From positions 1 to 6,194 of the forward strand of contig CALHHQ010000264.1 in NCBI GenBank assembly GCA_938030645.1: a stretch of 6,194 nucleotides of DNA. The letters run 5' to 3'. Every line of letters begins with the position of its first letter. Position 1 is the first letter of the stretch. A program made the translations under genes and the position numbers. The notes below the pieces were generated by a model. That model was not told the origin of the DNA and ran no database searches. It was given only the letters and a program-made list of their open reading frames with translations. This DNA comes from an uncultured Rhizobiaceae group bacterium. Its GTDB lineage: Bacteria > Pseudomonadota > Alphaproteobacteria > Rhizobiales > Rhizobiaceae. Shown here one piece after another: positions 1 to 5,893 of the stretch.

Positions 1-11
1 GGGGCTTTTTC
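1..11. terminator. Possible 3' half of an intrinsic terminator cut by the window edge
   Basis: The window opens with ggggcttttt, which looks like the descending arm and T-run of a plus-strand intrinsic terminator whose other arm lies outside the window. Read on the minus strand it would be the ascending arm of a stem just after the small secreted-protein gene that ends at 22. The missing arm makes this a guess. Confidence 0.25.
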
Positions 12-21
12 TTCTCTGCGC

Positions 22-486
22 TTACGAGATCTCTTCGCTCAAGCAAGTGGATTGTTGGTCCGCATACCAAGCACGGGCATCCCATCCGCGGCCAAAACGT
101 CTTTGATCCATACTTGCAGTCGGCGTATCAATTCCAGCTGAATAGAAGTCAAAACAATTTGCGCCACGTTTCCACACCTCAAAGCATCCGCCACTTAAGG
201 ATGGATCGGCATTGTATGTGAAACATAAGTAATGCCCGTTCAGCGACATTTTTCCATGAATGGTTTTACCATCTTCCACATATTGGCTGGTACCATCGCC
301 GTTGAACTTCTCTGCCCATGTTTTGCCAGAGGCATATTCGCCGCTCATGGTGGTTCCAAACATAAATTGTTTGATTTCACTGGCGGTCAGTGGAGCGAAG
401 GCCAGTTGGGCATGGCTCAGTTGGATGTGAGTTAGCGATGCATAAAACAGCACGGAAGCGATTATGAAGAGACCTCTATTTGACAT
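22..486 (-). CDS. Small exported protein of unknown function, four cysteines (DUF995-like?)
   Basis: Predicted 154-residue exported protein of unknown function. It starts with a signal peptide: MSNRG, a hydrophobic stretch at about residues 6-18, and a likely signal peptidase I site after Ser-His-Ala (A26). The mature part begins with a 'PLTASEIKQFMFGTTMSGEY' segment and then an 'AEKFNGDGT...GKMSLNGHYLCFTY' pattern. This resembles small periplasmic proteins of rhizobia in the DUF995 style, with a short helix followed by antiparallel strands, but the match is from memory. Cysteines fall at 88, 101, 111 and 148 and could form two disulfides in the periplasm. The start at 486 is chosen because it gives a well-formed signal peptide. 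It has only a GGA two or three bases upstream. An in-frame ATG at 516 adds ten residues but has no ribosome site. The open frame runs back into asd, but that extension has no export signal and is a shadow. The gene is divergent from asd. Confidence 0.72.
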   Translation of the reverse strand: MSNRGLFIIASVLFYASLTHIQLSHAQLAFAPLTASEIKQFMFGTTMSGEYASGKTWAEKFNGDGTSQYVEDGKTIHGKMSLNGHYLCFTYNADPSLSGGCFEVWKRGANCFDFYSAGIDTPTASMDQRRFGRGWDARAWYADQQSTCLSEEIS

Positions 487-507
487 TTTCCAAATTGCCG
501 TTAAAAC
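480..507 (+). promoter_or_regulatory. Candidate promoter for asd
   Basis: A perfect TTGACA lies at 480-485 on the plus strand. A weak -10-like taaaac follows at 502-507 after a 16-base spacer. Transcription from here would give an asd leader of roughly 130 bases containing the palindrome at 568-586. The -35 overlaps the start codon of the divergent secreted-protein gene. The -10 is poor, so this is only a candidate. Confidence 0.25.
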
Positions 508-562
508 GCCGAGCATGTTTACAATGGTACACAAAACGAAGACCACCTTGTAACCGCTCCCT

Positions 563-592
563 CCCGTACTCTCCCCGGGGGAGAGTGGCGGG
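563..592. repeat. GC-rich palindrome in the asd leader
   Basis: Arms actctcccc (568-576) and ggggagagt (578-586) are exact reverse complements separated by one base. The structure extends outward by cccg (563-566) against cggg (589-592) with small bulges. No T-run follows, so it is not a terminator. The sequence style (ctctcccc/ggggagag) resembles short palindromic repeat elements that are dispersed between genes in many alphaproteobacteria. One copy in one window cannot show repetition. Alternatives are a leader hairpin acting on asd mRNA or a protein-binding site. Confidence 0.5.
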
Positions 593-603
593 CCTTCATT
601 GTG

Positions 604-622
604 CCCTTGTTCAGACAACGGG
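604..622 (+). other. Weak hairpin next to the asd ribosome site
   Basis: ccc-ttgt (604-610) can pair with acaa-c-ggg (615-622), with one bulged base and a four-base loop. The stem ends five bases before the AGGAG of asd. It is short and could be chance. Confidence 0.25.
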
Positions 623-626
623 AGAG

Positions 627-631
627 AGGAG
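627..631 (+). promoter_or_regulatory. Ribosome binding site of asd
   Basis: AGGAG at 627-631 sits 11 bases before the ATG at 643. This fixes the start there and not at an in-frame GTG at 601, which would prepend 14 residues not found in the family. Confidence 0.75.
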
Positions 632-642
632 CAAAAACCATC

Positions 643-1674
643 ATGGGTTATAGAATTGCAGTTGTAGGCGCCACTGGCAATGTTGGACGCGAAGTGCTGT
701 CCATTCTGGCAGAACGCGGATTTCCAGCAGCCGAAGTTGTGGCTTTGGCCTCTCGTCGCAGCCAAGGTACGGAAGTCTCTTTCGGTGATAAAGTGCTGAA
801 AGTGAAAGCGCTCGACACTCATGATTTCAACAAATCTGATATTGCGATCATGTCCGCAGGTGGCTCCTTGTCTCAGCAGTGGGGTCCAAAGATTGGCGCT
901 ATGGGATGTGTGGTGATCGATAATTCATCTGCATTTCGCTACGATCCAGACGTGCCTTTGATTGTGCCGGAAGTGAATGCCGATGCTGTTGAAGGTTTCC
1001 GCAAGAAAAACATCATCGCCAATCCAAATTGCTCAACGGCTCAATTGGTCGTTGCTCTCAAACCTTTGCATGAACGTGCAAAAATCAAACGTGTTGTGAT
1101 TTCAACTTATCAGTCCGTTTCTGGCGCAGGCAAAGAAGCGATGGAAGAGTTGTTCAACCAGACGCGTGCTGTATTTGTGGCTGATCCGATCGAGAATGAA
1201 AAATTCACGAAGCGCATTGCATTCAACTGCATTCCACACATTGATGTGTTCATGGATTCAGGTGAAACCAAAGAAGAATGGAAGATCACAGCGGAAACCA
1301 AAAAGATGCTTGATCCAAAGATCAAAGTGACGGCGACTGCCGTGCGCGTCCCGGTTTTTGTATCTCACTCTGAGGCTGTAAATATCGAGTTTGAATCTGA
1401 ACTTTCAGCTGAAGAAGCGCGTAATATTTTGCGTGAAGCGCCGGGTTGTCTTGTGGTCGATAAACGTGAAGACGGTGGCTATGTCACCCCTTATGAAGCG
1501 GCTGGTGAAGATGCCACATATATCTCGCGTATCCGAGAAGATTCAACGGTTGATTATGGCCTGAACATTTGGGTTGTTTCAGACAATCTACGCAAAGGCG
1601 CTGCACTCAATACGGTTCAAATTGCTGAGCTGTTGGTGAACCGTGGATTGTTGGCAGACCGTAAAGCAGCTTAG
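643..1674 (+). CDS. asd: Aspartate-semialdehyde dehydrogenase
   Basis: Cytosolic enzyme that reduces L-aspartyl-4-phosphate to L-aspartate 4-semialdehyde with NADPH. This is the shared step to lysine/diaminopimelate (peptidoglycan), threonine and methionine. The 343-residue length is normal for the family. The N-terminal Rossmann domain opens with YRIAVVGATGNVGREVL, with the dinucleotide loop GATGNVG at residues 9-15. The catalytic cysteine is C130 in NPNCSTAQLV. TYQSVSGAG (155-163) carries the family glutamine Q157. RVPVFVSHSEAVNIE (235-249) supplies the substrate-binding arginine R235 and general-base histidine H242. SDNLRKGAALN (313-323) is the conserved C-terminal nucleotide-side motif. 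All key residues are present, so it should be active. It appears monocistronic: no plus-strand gene lies just upstream, and an intrinsic terminator follows 36 bases after the stop. No lysine riboswitch is visible in the leader. Confidence 0.97.
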   Translation: MGYRIAVVGATGNVGREVLSILAERGFPAAEVVALASRRSQGTEVSFGDKVLKVKALDTHDFNKSDIAIMSAGGSLSQQWGPKIGAMGCVVIDNSSAFRYDPDVPLIVPEVNADAVEGFRKKNIIANPNCSTAQLVVALKPLHERAKIKRVVISTYQSVSGAGKEAMEELFNQTRAVFVADPIENEKFTKRIAFNCIPHIDVFMDSGETKEEWKITAETKKMLDPKIKVTATAVRVPVFVSHSEAVNIEFESELSAEEARNILREAPGCLVVDKREDGGYVTPYEAAGEDATYISRIREDSTVDYGLNIWVVSDNLRKGAALNTVQIAELLVNRGLLADRKAA

Positions 1675-1710
1675 CTCATTACCCTACAAGTCCCCTAAGA
1701 CTTCTAATAG

Positions 1711-1739
1711 AAATGGCCCTCAAACGGGGCCATTTTTTT
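1711..1739 (+). terminator. Intrinsic terminator of asd, possibly bidirectional
   Basis: Perfect nine-base arms aaatggccc (1711-1719) and gggccattt (1727-1735) plus a closing T-G pair surround a five-base caaac loop. Seven T residues follow at 1733-1739. It lies between the convergent asd and hemY genes. On the minus strand the stem is followed by tttctatt, a weaker U-tract that could still end the hem-cluster transcript. Confidence 0.9.
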
Positions 1740-1772
1740 GTTTGAATTCATGTCAGGTAAGTTAAGACCGCT

Positions 1773-3563
1773 TTAGAAAAACATGCCCTTTTTCTTTGGC
1801 TTTTCACCTTCTTTGATACCGGGGTCGTCTGGGTGACGATCAAGTCGACCATCCTGATCAGGATCCAGATCAATATTAGCATAGGGCTTTTTGTCTGACT
1901 TTTCTTCCAAGCCCTTTGCATCTGTGACCTTTTCGTCGCTATCAGACTCGATTTCATCGTTTTGTTCGGCAACGACAGCATCAACATCAGACGAAGTATC
2001 GACCTCTGCATTTTCCGGCTCATCGGCGACTTTTTCAACAAGGTCGTCAACATCAACGTCTTTGGCAACGTCATTTGCCTCAACTTCAATAGGCTCTTTT
2101 TCATCAGTGGCTTCAACAACCACAGCAGCGGCCGCAGCAACAGCAGCTGTTTCAACAATCGGTTTGTCCGCTGTTTCGGCTTCCACGATGGTGACTTCTG
2201 GTTCTATCACGGGTTCTGGTGCGGGAAGGGGTTCATGCACGAGTGAACTGTAGTCAATGGCGTCCGTTTTGATCATATCGGCAACGGGCACTTTCCATTC
2301 GAAAGCATCCAGTTTTCCAGTAACAGGGGAAAAAGGTCTCCATTCGGTTGATACGATCCCATCGGCTGTCCAGCAAGCATCGCGCTGGGCATTGATCGCG
2401 CGAGACAACCATTCACGAACACGACCCTGATCGCCGTGCTCAGCTTCTTCAATGTCGGCCATAATCAGGCAAGCGCGTTCTGTGGTTTCCTGACCCAAAA
2501 CGGCTTCCATAGCTTCGCGAGCCTTCTTGAAATCCTCGATTTCAATCGCTGCTTTTGCAACGATGATCTGGCTTTCAATATGATCTGGAGCTTTCTTCAA
2601 AAGCCTTGCAGCTCGCTTCATTCGCTCCTTGGCTGAATCGCCAGATTTCATATGAACAAAAGCTTCTGCCAATTCAGGGTGTGGCGTTTGCTTCCAGCAT
2701 GTTTCTAAAACCCGCCCTGCGCGGCGTTTGTCGTCCAAACGCATTGCAATGCGAGAAGCAATCACCGCTGCAGGTACAAATGCATTGTCTGCTTTATGGG
2801 CTGCCATTGCATGTGTCTTAGCAGTTTCTGGAGAAGACGCTTCTTCACTCATTGCTTGTGCTGTCAACAAGACTGCGCGTTTTCTCAAATAGTCGGGTTT
2901 TTCAAACAGGCCCGACGCACGGTTGGATTCGAGGGTTTTAAGAGCTGCTTCCCATTCGCCACTCAAGGCTTGAGACTTCAACACAGCCTGCGATGCCCAC
3001 GGGGTTCCAGGTTCGGTTTTCATTGCTTCACTTGCGAAATGCGCAGCGGCTTCCGCCTCACCCTCACGTTCAGCTTCTATGAAGAGGCCGCGAAGACCAA
3101 GCAATTTAGTCTCGTCATTTTCCAGCATGGATTGGAAGTTGTCGCGCGCGTCGGCACGTTTGCCTTCTAGCAAATCTGTTTGCGCGGTCAGCATGGCAAC
3201 CAGTGGCTCGTTCTCTAAGAGTTTGCCAGATTCCTTTGCAAGTTTTCTGGCCACCGGAGCATTTCCTGCACCTGCTGCGACAAGACCACTGGACAAAGCG
3301 GCATAGCCTTTGTCGCGACGACGCCCTTGGCGCCAACGGCCAAACAATTTGGGAGAGTTGATGACACCGGATATCACCCACCAAGATAGCATAATCACCA
3401 AAACGACTATGGTCATGGCGATAACTGCTTGAAGAAGAGACACTTCAACGGATTTATCTAGCCAAGGCCATTGAACTGTTACAGTGCCAGGGTTGTCTGC
3501 CAGCCATGCAAAACCTGTCGCGAAACCAAAGAGAAGCAGGATGAATACAGCGATACGAAACAT
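1773..3563 (-). CDS. hemY: HemY-type TPR inner-membrane protein with long acidic tail
   Basis: Homologue of the proteobacterial HemY of hem operons, an inner-membrane protein associated with tetrapyrrole synthesis whose precise role is unsettled. It is not the Bacillus protoporphyrinogen oxidase of the same name. The 596 residues divide as follows: transmembrane helix at about 2-22, the HemY N-terminal signature (GTVTVQWPWLDKSVEVSL, 26-43), second transmembrane helix at about 44-66, and a basic loop (GRWRQGRRRDKG, 75-86). A helical TPR-like region spans about 95-395. The conserved CWTADG...W.PFSPVTGKLDAFEWK block is at 397-424. After about 445 there is a low-complexity tail: Pro/Glu-rich, an alanine-rich stretch (473-479), a strongly acidic section to about 555, a DPDQDGRLDRHPDDPG motif (567-582) and a basic end, KPKKKGMFF. 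Escherichia coli HemY is near 400 residues; the tail accounts for the excess. The ribosome site is weak (GGAT, seven bases upstream). It is last in the operon, 54 bases after the mitofilin gene. Confidence 0.88.
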   Translation of the reverse strand: MFRIAVFILLLFGFATGFAWLADNPGTVTVQWPWLDKSVEVSLLQAVIAMTIVVLVIMLSWWVISGVINSPKLFGRWRQGRRRDKGYAALSSGLVAAGAGNAPVARKLAKESGKLLENEPLVAMLTAQTDLLEGKRADARDNFQSMLENDETKLLGLRGLFIEAEREGEAEAAAHFASEAMKTEPGTPWASQAVLKSQALSGEWEAALKTLESNRASGLFEKPDYLRKRAVLLTAQAMSEEASSPETAKTHAMAAHKADNAFVPAAVIASRIAMRLDDKRRAGRVLETCWKQTPHPELAEAFVHMKSGDSAKERMKRAARLLKKAPDHIESQIIVAKAAIEIEDFKKAREAMEAVLGQETTERACLIMADIEEAEHGDQGRVREWLSRAINAQRDACWTADGIVSTEWRPFSPVTGKLDAFEWKVPVADMIKTDAIDYSSLVHEPLPAPEPVIEPEVTIVEAETADKPIVETAAVAAAAAVVVEATDEKEPIEVEANDVAKDVDVDDLVEKVADEPENAEVDTSSDVDAVVAEQNDEIESDSDEKVTDAKGLEEKSDKKPYANIDLDPDQDGRLDRHPDDPGIKEGEKPKKKGMFF

Positions 3564-3617
3564 AAAAATTATCCAGTTGAGGCGTTTAAGGTCTTACAGG
3601 TTTAAGTGGTTATCAGA

Positions 3618-5099
3618 TCAACCAGCGTTCGACATGAGAAAGTTGCGAACAGTGGTGTCGATGAGATTATTTACGGCTATGCGTGACAAAAGCTTTTCGT
3701 GCCATTCTTTAGAAACTGCTTGGCCTGCTTCTGGCAATTGCTGCCATTCTTTTGATGCGGTTTGAAGTTTTGAAGCAGATAAAGCTGCTTGAATTCGTGA
3801 CAACACAGCTTCAGGAGTGTCTCCTGTGACGGGGCTAAGCTGTTTCACTTTAACCAGTGACTTTGCGCCAGCTAAGAGCCGAGAAGTAAGAGAATTATCG
3901 GCTGGTGGAGCCATAGCGACCAAGATGGCATCGCTCACTTTGCTCTGAAATTCATTAGCGATCGCAACAGTGCTGGGAACGCCTTGTTCTGCAAATTTGG
4001 TTAGTTCGGAAAAGTCAGAGTCGGGTCCGGCGACACCCTGAAGAGTTTGCAGCGGACCCGTGAATGGCAAACCGCGGTCAACATCGGCCTTCAAGGCTGC
4101 AGCAGCAATTGCCATAGCAGCTTTTTTATCGGGACCTGTTTCGACAGATTTCGCTAAATCTGCGATTGAACCGTTCTGGGTCTCCAAAGCAGTTTGAAGT
4201 TTTGCGAGCTCTTGTTTGACAGAAGAGAGTTCTGCAGTTGACTGTTCGACACCTTCTATACGTTTAGCCACATCGGCGGTTGCGCTGGAAGCGGTTTCAA
4301 GTTTTGCAATTTGGCTTTTCAATGCTGCGATTGAAGCAAGAGCAGCAGTTATTGATTCATTTGTGTCGCCACTTGCAGCTGCAGAGAGCGTTTCAGAATT
4401 TTTTTGGACATCCGATTGTAGTTTATCCAGGGTTGCTTGCAATTCAGCTGGTGCGCTCGCTGCAGAAACCTTTTCGTCAATAAGTTTTGATAGCGCGGCT
4501 TCATCAATCTTGGCTGGTTCAGAAACAACGCTTTCAGCTGCAATTTGTTTTTCTGATATATCTTTCACGCTTGCAGAAAGTTCTGTCTTTAAAGCGCTGA
4601 GTTCTTCAACTGAGGCATAGGTTCCTGTTGGCGCGGAATTTGTCCCTCCAGGCGTTCCTAGAACGCCAAGATATTGAAGAGCACCCGCGCCGCTGAGAGC
4701 GACGATGCCGCCTACAAGTGCGGCTGCAAACTTGCCGAGCAAACCGGAGGATTGCTTGTTGGAAACGGGCGCAGGCTTTTTCACATTGTCTTGTTTCGGT
4801 GCAGGAGCTTCAGTCTTCGTAGCTGTTTTAGCAGCAGGTTTATCGTCAACTGATTTCGGGTTTTTGTCGGCGGTTGAAGCTTCAGCATTACTTTGTTTTG
4901 AGGTCGTCGCAGCTTTTGGAACTGAACTGCGTACAGTTTCAGCAGATGGCGTTACTTTCACAGTTTCGGGCGCTGATTTACTGGACGTTTTCGATGTTTC
5001 CGCTTCCAGATCTATAGTCACTGGTTTTTTAGCTGTCTTGGAATGACGTGCGCCAGATTTTGATCCTGTCGTCTTGGTGTTTTTTGGCGATTTACTCAT
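3618..5099 (-). CDS. Mitofilin (Mic60)-like inner-membrane protein, COG4223 type
   Basis: 493-residue alphaproteobacterial relative of mitochondrial Mic60/mitofilin, the membrane-shaping subunit of MICOS. An N-terminal Lys/Ala/Ser/Thr/Pro-rich disordered segment (1-118, presumably cytoplasmic) precedes one transmembrane helix (about 120-146, GLLGKFAAALVGGIVALSG). A long coiled coil (about 162-320) follows, rich in Ala, Glu, Lys, Leu, Ser and Gln. The C-terminal mitofilin domain (about 326-490) carries the family marks ALKADVDRGLPFTGPLQTL (336-353) and VKVKQLSPVTGDTPEAVLSR (416-435). The order of segments matches Mic60: anchored helix, periplasmic coiled coil, mitofilin domain. The start at 5099 is preferred over an in-frame ATG nine codons upstream because AGGAG lies nine bases before it. 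The gene sits between hemD and hemY, a conserved alphaproteobacterial arrangement. Family knowledge suggests a role in membrane invagination or outer-inner membrane contact; nothing here shows its role in heme synthesis. Confidence 0.88.
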   Translation of the reverse strand: MSKSPKNTKTTGSKSGARHSKTAKKPVTIDLEAETSKTSSKSAPETVKVTPSAETVRSSVPKAATTSKQSNAEASTADKNPKSVDDKPAAKTATKTEAPAPKQDNVKKPAPVSNKQSSGLLGKFAAALVGGIVALSGAGALQYLGVLGTPGGTNSAPTGTYASVEELSALKTELSASVKDISEKQIAAESVVSEPAKIDEAALSKLIDEKVSAASAPAELQATLDKLQSDVQKNSETLSAAASGDTNESITAALASIAALKSQIAKLETASSATADVAKRIEGVEQSTAELSSVKQELAKLQTALETQNGSIADLAKSVETGPDKKAAMAIAAAALKADVDRGLPFTGPLQTLQGVAGPDSDFSELTKFAEQGVPSTVAIANEFQSKVSDAILVAMAPPADNSLTSRLLAGAKSLVKVKQLSPVTGDTPEAVLSRIQAALSASKLQTASKEWQQLPEAGQAVSKEWHEKLLSRIAVNNLIDTTVRNFLMSNAG

Positions 5100-5108
5100 G
5101 CCCAATTG

Positions 5109-5113
5109 CTCCT
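5109..5113 (-). promoter_or_regulatory. Ribosome binding site of the mitofilin gene
   Basis: AGGAG on the minus strand, nine bases before the ATG at 5099. It decides between that start and the in-frame ATG at 5126, which would place the site inside the coding region. Confidence 0.75.
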
Positions 5114-5117
5114 GTGC

Positions 5118-5147
5118 GGCCTTCACGTTTGTGTAAGCTGAAAGGCC
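5118..5147 (-). other. Leader hairpin before the mitofilin gene
   Basis: On the minus strand ggcctttca pairs with tgaaggcc, with one bulged base, across a loop of about a dozen bases. The stem ends a few bases before the AGGAG. It could shape translation of the mitofilin gene or be an RNA-processing site; no U-run follows, so it is not a standard terminator. Confidence 0.35.
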
Positions 5148-5155
5148 TTATGTTG

Positions 5156-5180
5156 CAAACCTAACCTAACGTTAGGTTTG
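5156..5180. repeat. Inverted repeat / palindrome between hemD and the mitofilin gene
   Basis: caaacctaac (5156-5165) is an exact reverse complement of gttaggtttg (5171-5180), a ten-base stem with a five-base loop. Overlapping it is a loop-free 16-base perfect palindrome, aacctaacgttaggtt (5163-5178). The left arm contains a tandem cctaac/ctaac, which produces both registers. It starts three bases after the hemD stop (5183-5185). There is no T-run on either side. It could be an operator for a dimeric regulator, or an mRNA-stabilising hairpin at the hemD 3' end. Confidence 0.6.
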
Positions 5181-5182
5181 TA

Positions 5183-5890
5183 TCAATCTTCAACGGAAAT
5201 ATCTTTGATGCAGCTTCTCATGCTGGCTTCGTTTGGCTCTTTTGAAACCAAACAGTTTTGAGATAGGTCATTTGGCAAGGACTCTTTGACAGTTTGGCTG
5301 ATGGCCAACAGCTGGGGAGAAGGCGTGGATAATCTGTGTTTTGACCAAAGTTTTGAAAAACACAGAGCAGTGCGCTGGGAATAGAGCATAACGAGATCAA
5401 TTTTCTTGGAAGCCAATTGGTTGAGAGTTGTTTTTGAGAAACTTTCGCTTTCAGTTGTCTCATAAACTGGCCAGTTCACGCACTCGATCCGATTGTCACC
5501 CAACAGTGCGCCAAGATCATGGGCAGTTTCCAAAGCACTGGGGTACAAAATCCGCGCGGATTGGTCGCCATAGTGTTTCTTAATCAATGTGGCCAATTCC
5601 CTCGCACCGCCTTCTGCTGATTGAACATGGATGAAACCCTGTTCGATGGCTTTTTGCTTGGTGGCATCTCCTGTCGTAAAAACTTGAGCATTAAAGTGAT
5701 CGAATAAATCGCAGAACAAAAGCGCAGTGGCACTTGTCAGCGCAATCGCGTGAAAAGGTGGATTGGGTAAATCGATCTTCAATCGCTCAAACCTCAATAG
5801 GGGTTCAAGCACCACTTTATGTCCATCGTTCAACAAAGCCTGTTGCGTGGGAAATGACTGAGAGCTCGGTCTTGTGACAAGAATACGCAG
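5183..5890 (-). CDS. hemD: Uroporphyrinogen-III synthase, apparent CTG start
   Basis: Cyclises linear hydroxymethylbilane with inversion of ring D to give uroporphyrinogen III, precursor of heme, siroheme, cobalamin and bacteriochlorophyll; cytosolic and monomeric in the family. With the start at 5890 it has 235 residues, the usual length. Family marks are RILVTRP at 2-8, LTSATA (51-56, usually TSxxA), TGDATKQKAIEQGF (73-86, usually GDATAxxxxxxGF), ILYPSA (114-119), VYET (142-145), LYSQRTALCF (169-178), AISQTVKESL (196-205) and a closing EPNEASMRSCI. The first strand (RILVTRP) is encoded only if translation begins at or before 5885-5887. The sole codon that can serve is CTG at 5888-5890, placed after AGGAG, with an in-frame TGA at 5894-5896. 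The first conventional alternative, TTG at 5834-5836, drops 18 residues including that strand. It follows the upstream gene with three bases between stop and start codons, so translational coupling is likely. Confidence 0.9.
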   Translation of the reverse strand: MRILVTRPSSQSFPTQQALLNDGHKVVLEPLLRFERLKIDLPNPPFHAIALTSATALLFCDLFDHFNAQVFTTGDATKQKAIEQGFIHVQSAEGGARELATLIKKHYGDQSARILYPSALETAHDLGALLGDNRIECVNWPVYETTESESFSKTTLNQLASKKIDLVMLYSQRTALCFSKLWSKHRLSTPSPQLLAISQTVKESLPNDLSQNCLVSKEPNEASMRSCIKDISVED

Positions 5891-5893
5891 AGA

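Noticed and set aside
601..642. GTG at 601 as start of asd, adding 14 residues
   Set aside because: It would put the AGGAG at 627-631 inside the gene, and the family begins right at the GxxGxxG strand.
487..642. Lysine riboswitch in the asd leader
   Set aside because: The leader is too short and lacks the multi-helix junction; only two simple hairpins are visible.
487..822. N-terminal extension of the minus-strand secreted protein, with the frame open back to 822
   Set aside because: It overlaps asd coding sequence antisense and puts 112 residues before a clear signal peptide; read-through of an open frame only.
1748..2253. Open frames on both strands (Ser/Thr-rich or Leu/Lys/Met-rich) across the hemY 3' end
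   Set aside because: These are frame shadows of the repetitive Glu/Asp/Ala/Val codons in the HemY acidic tail.
4216..5046. Plus-strand and alternative minus-strand open frames opposite the mitofilin gene
   Set aside because: They mirror the Ala/Ser/Lys-rich coiled coil and disordered N-terminus; no ribosome sites and no recognisable domains.
5118..5180. Intrinsic terminator after hemD
   Set aside because: Both stems lack a following U-run on the minus strand; GC content of the stem at 5156-5180 is modest.
5183..5836. TTG at 5836 as start of hemD
   Set aside because: It removes the conserved first strand RILVTRP encoded just upstream and has no good ribosome site; used only as a fallback.
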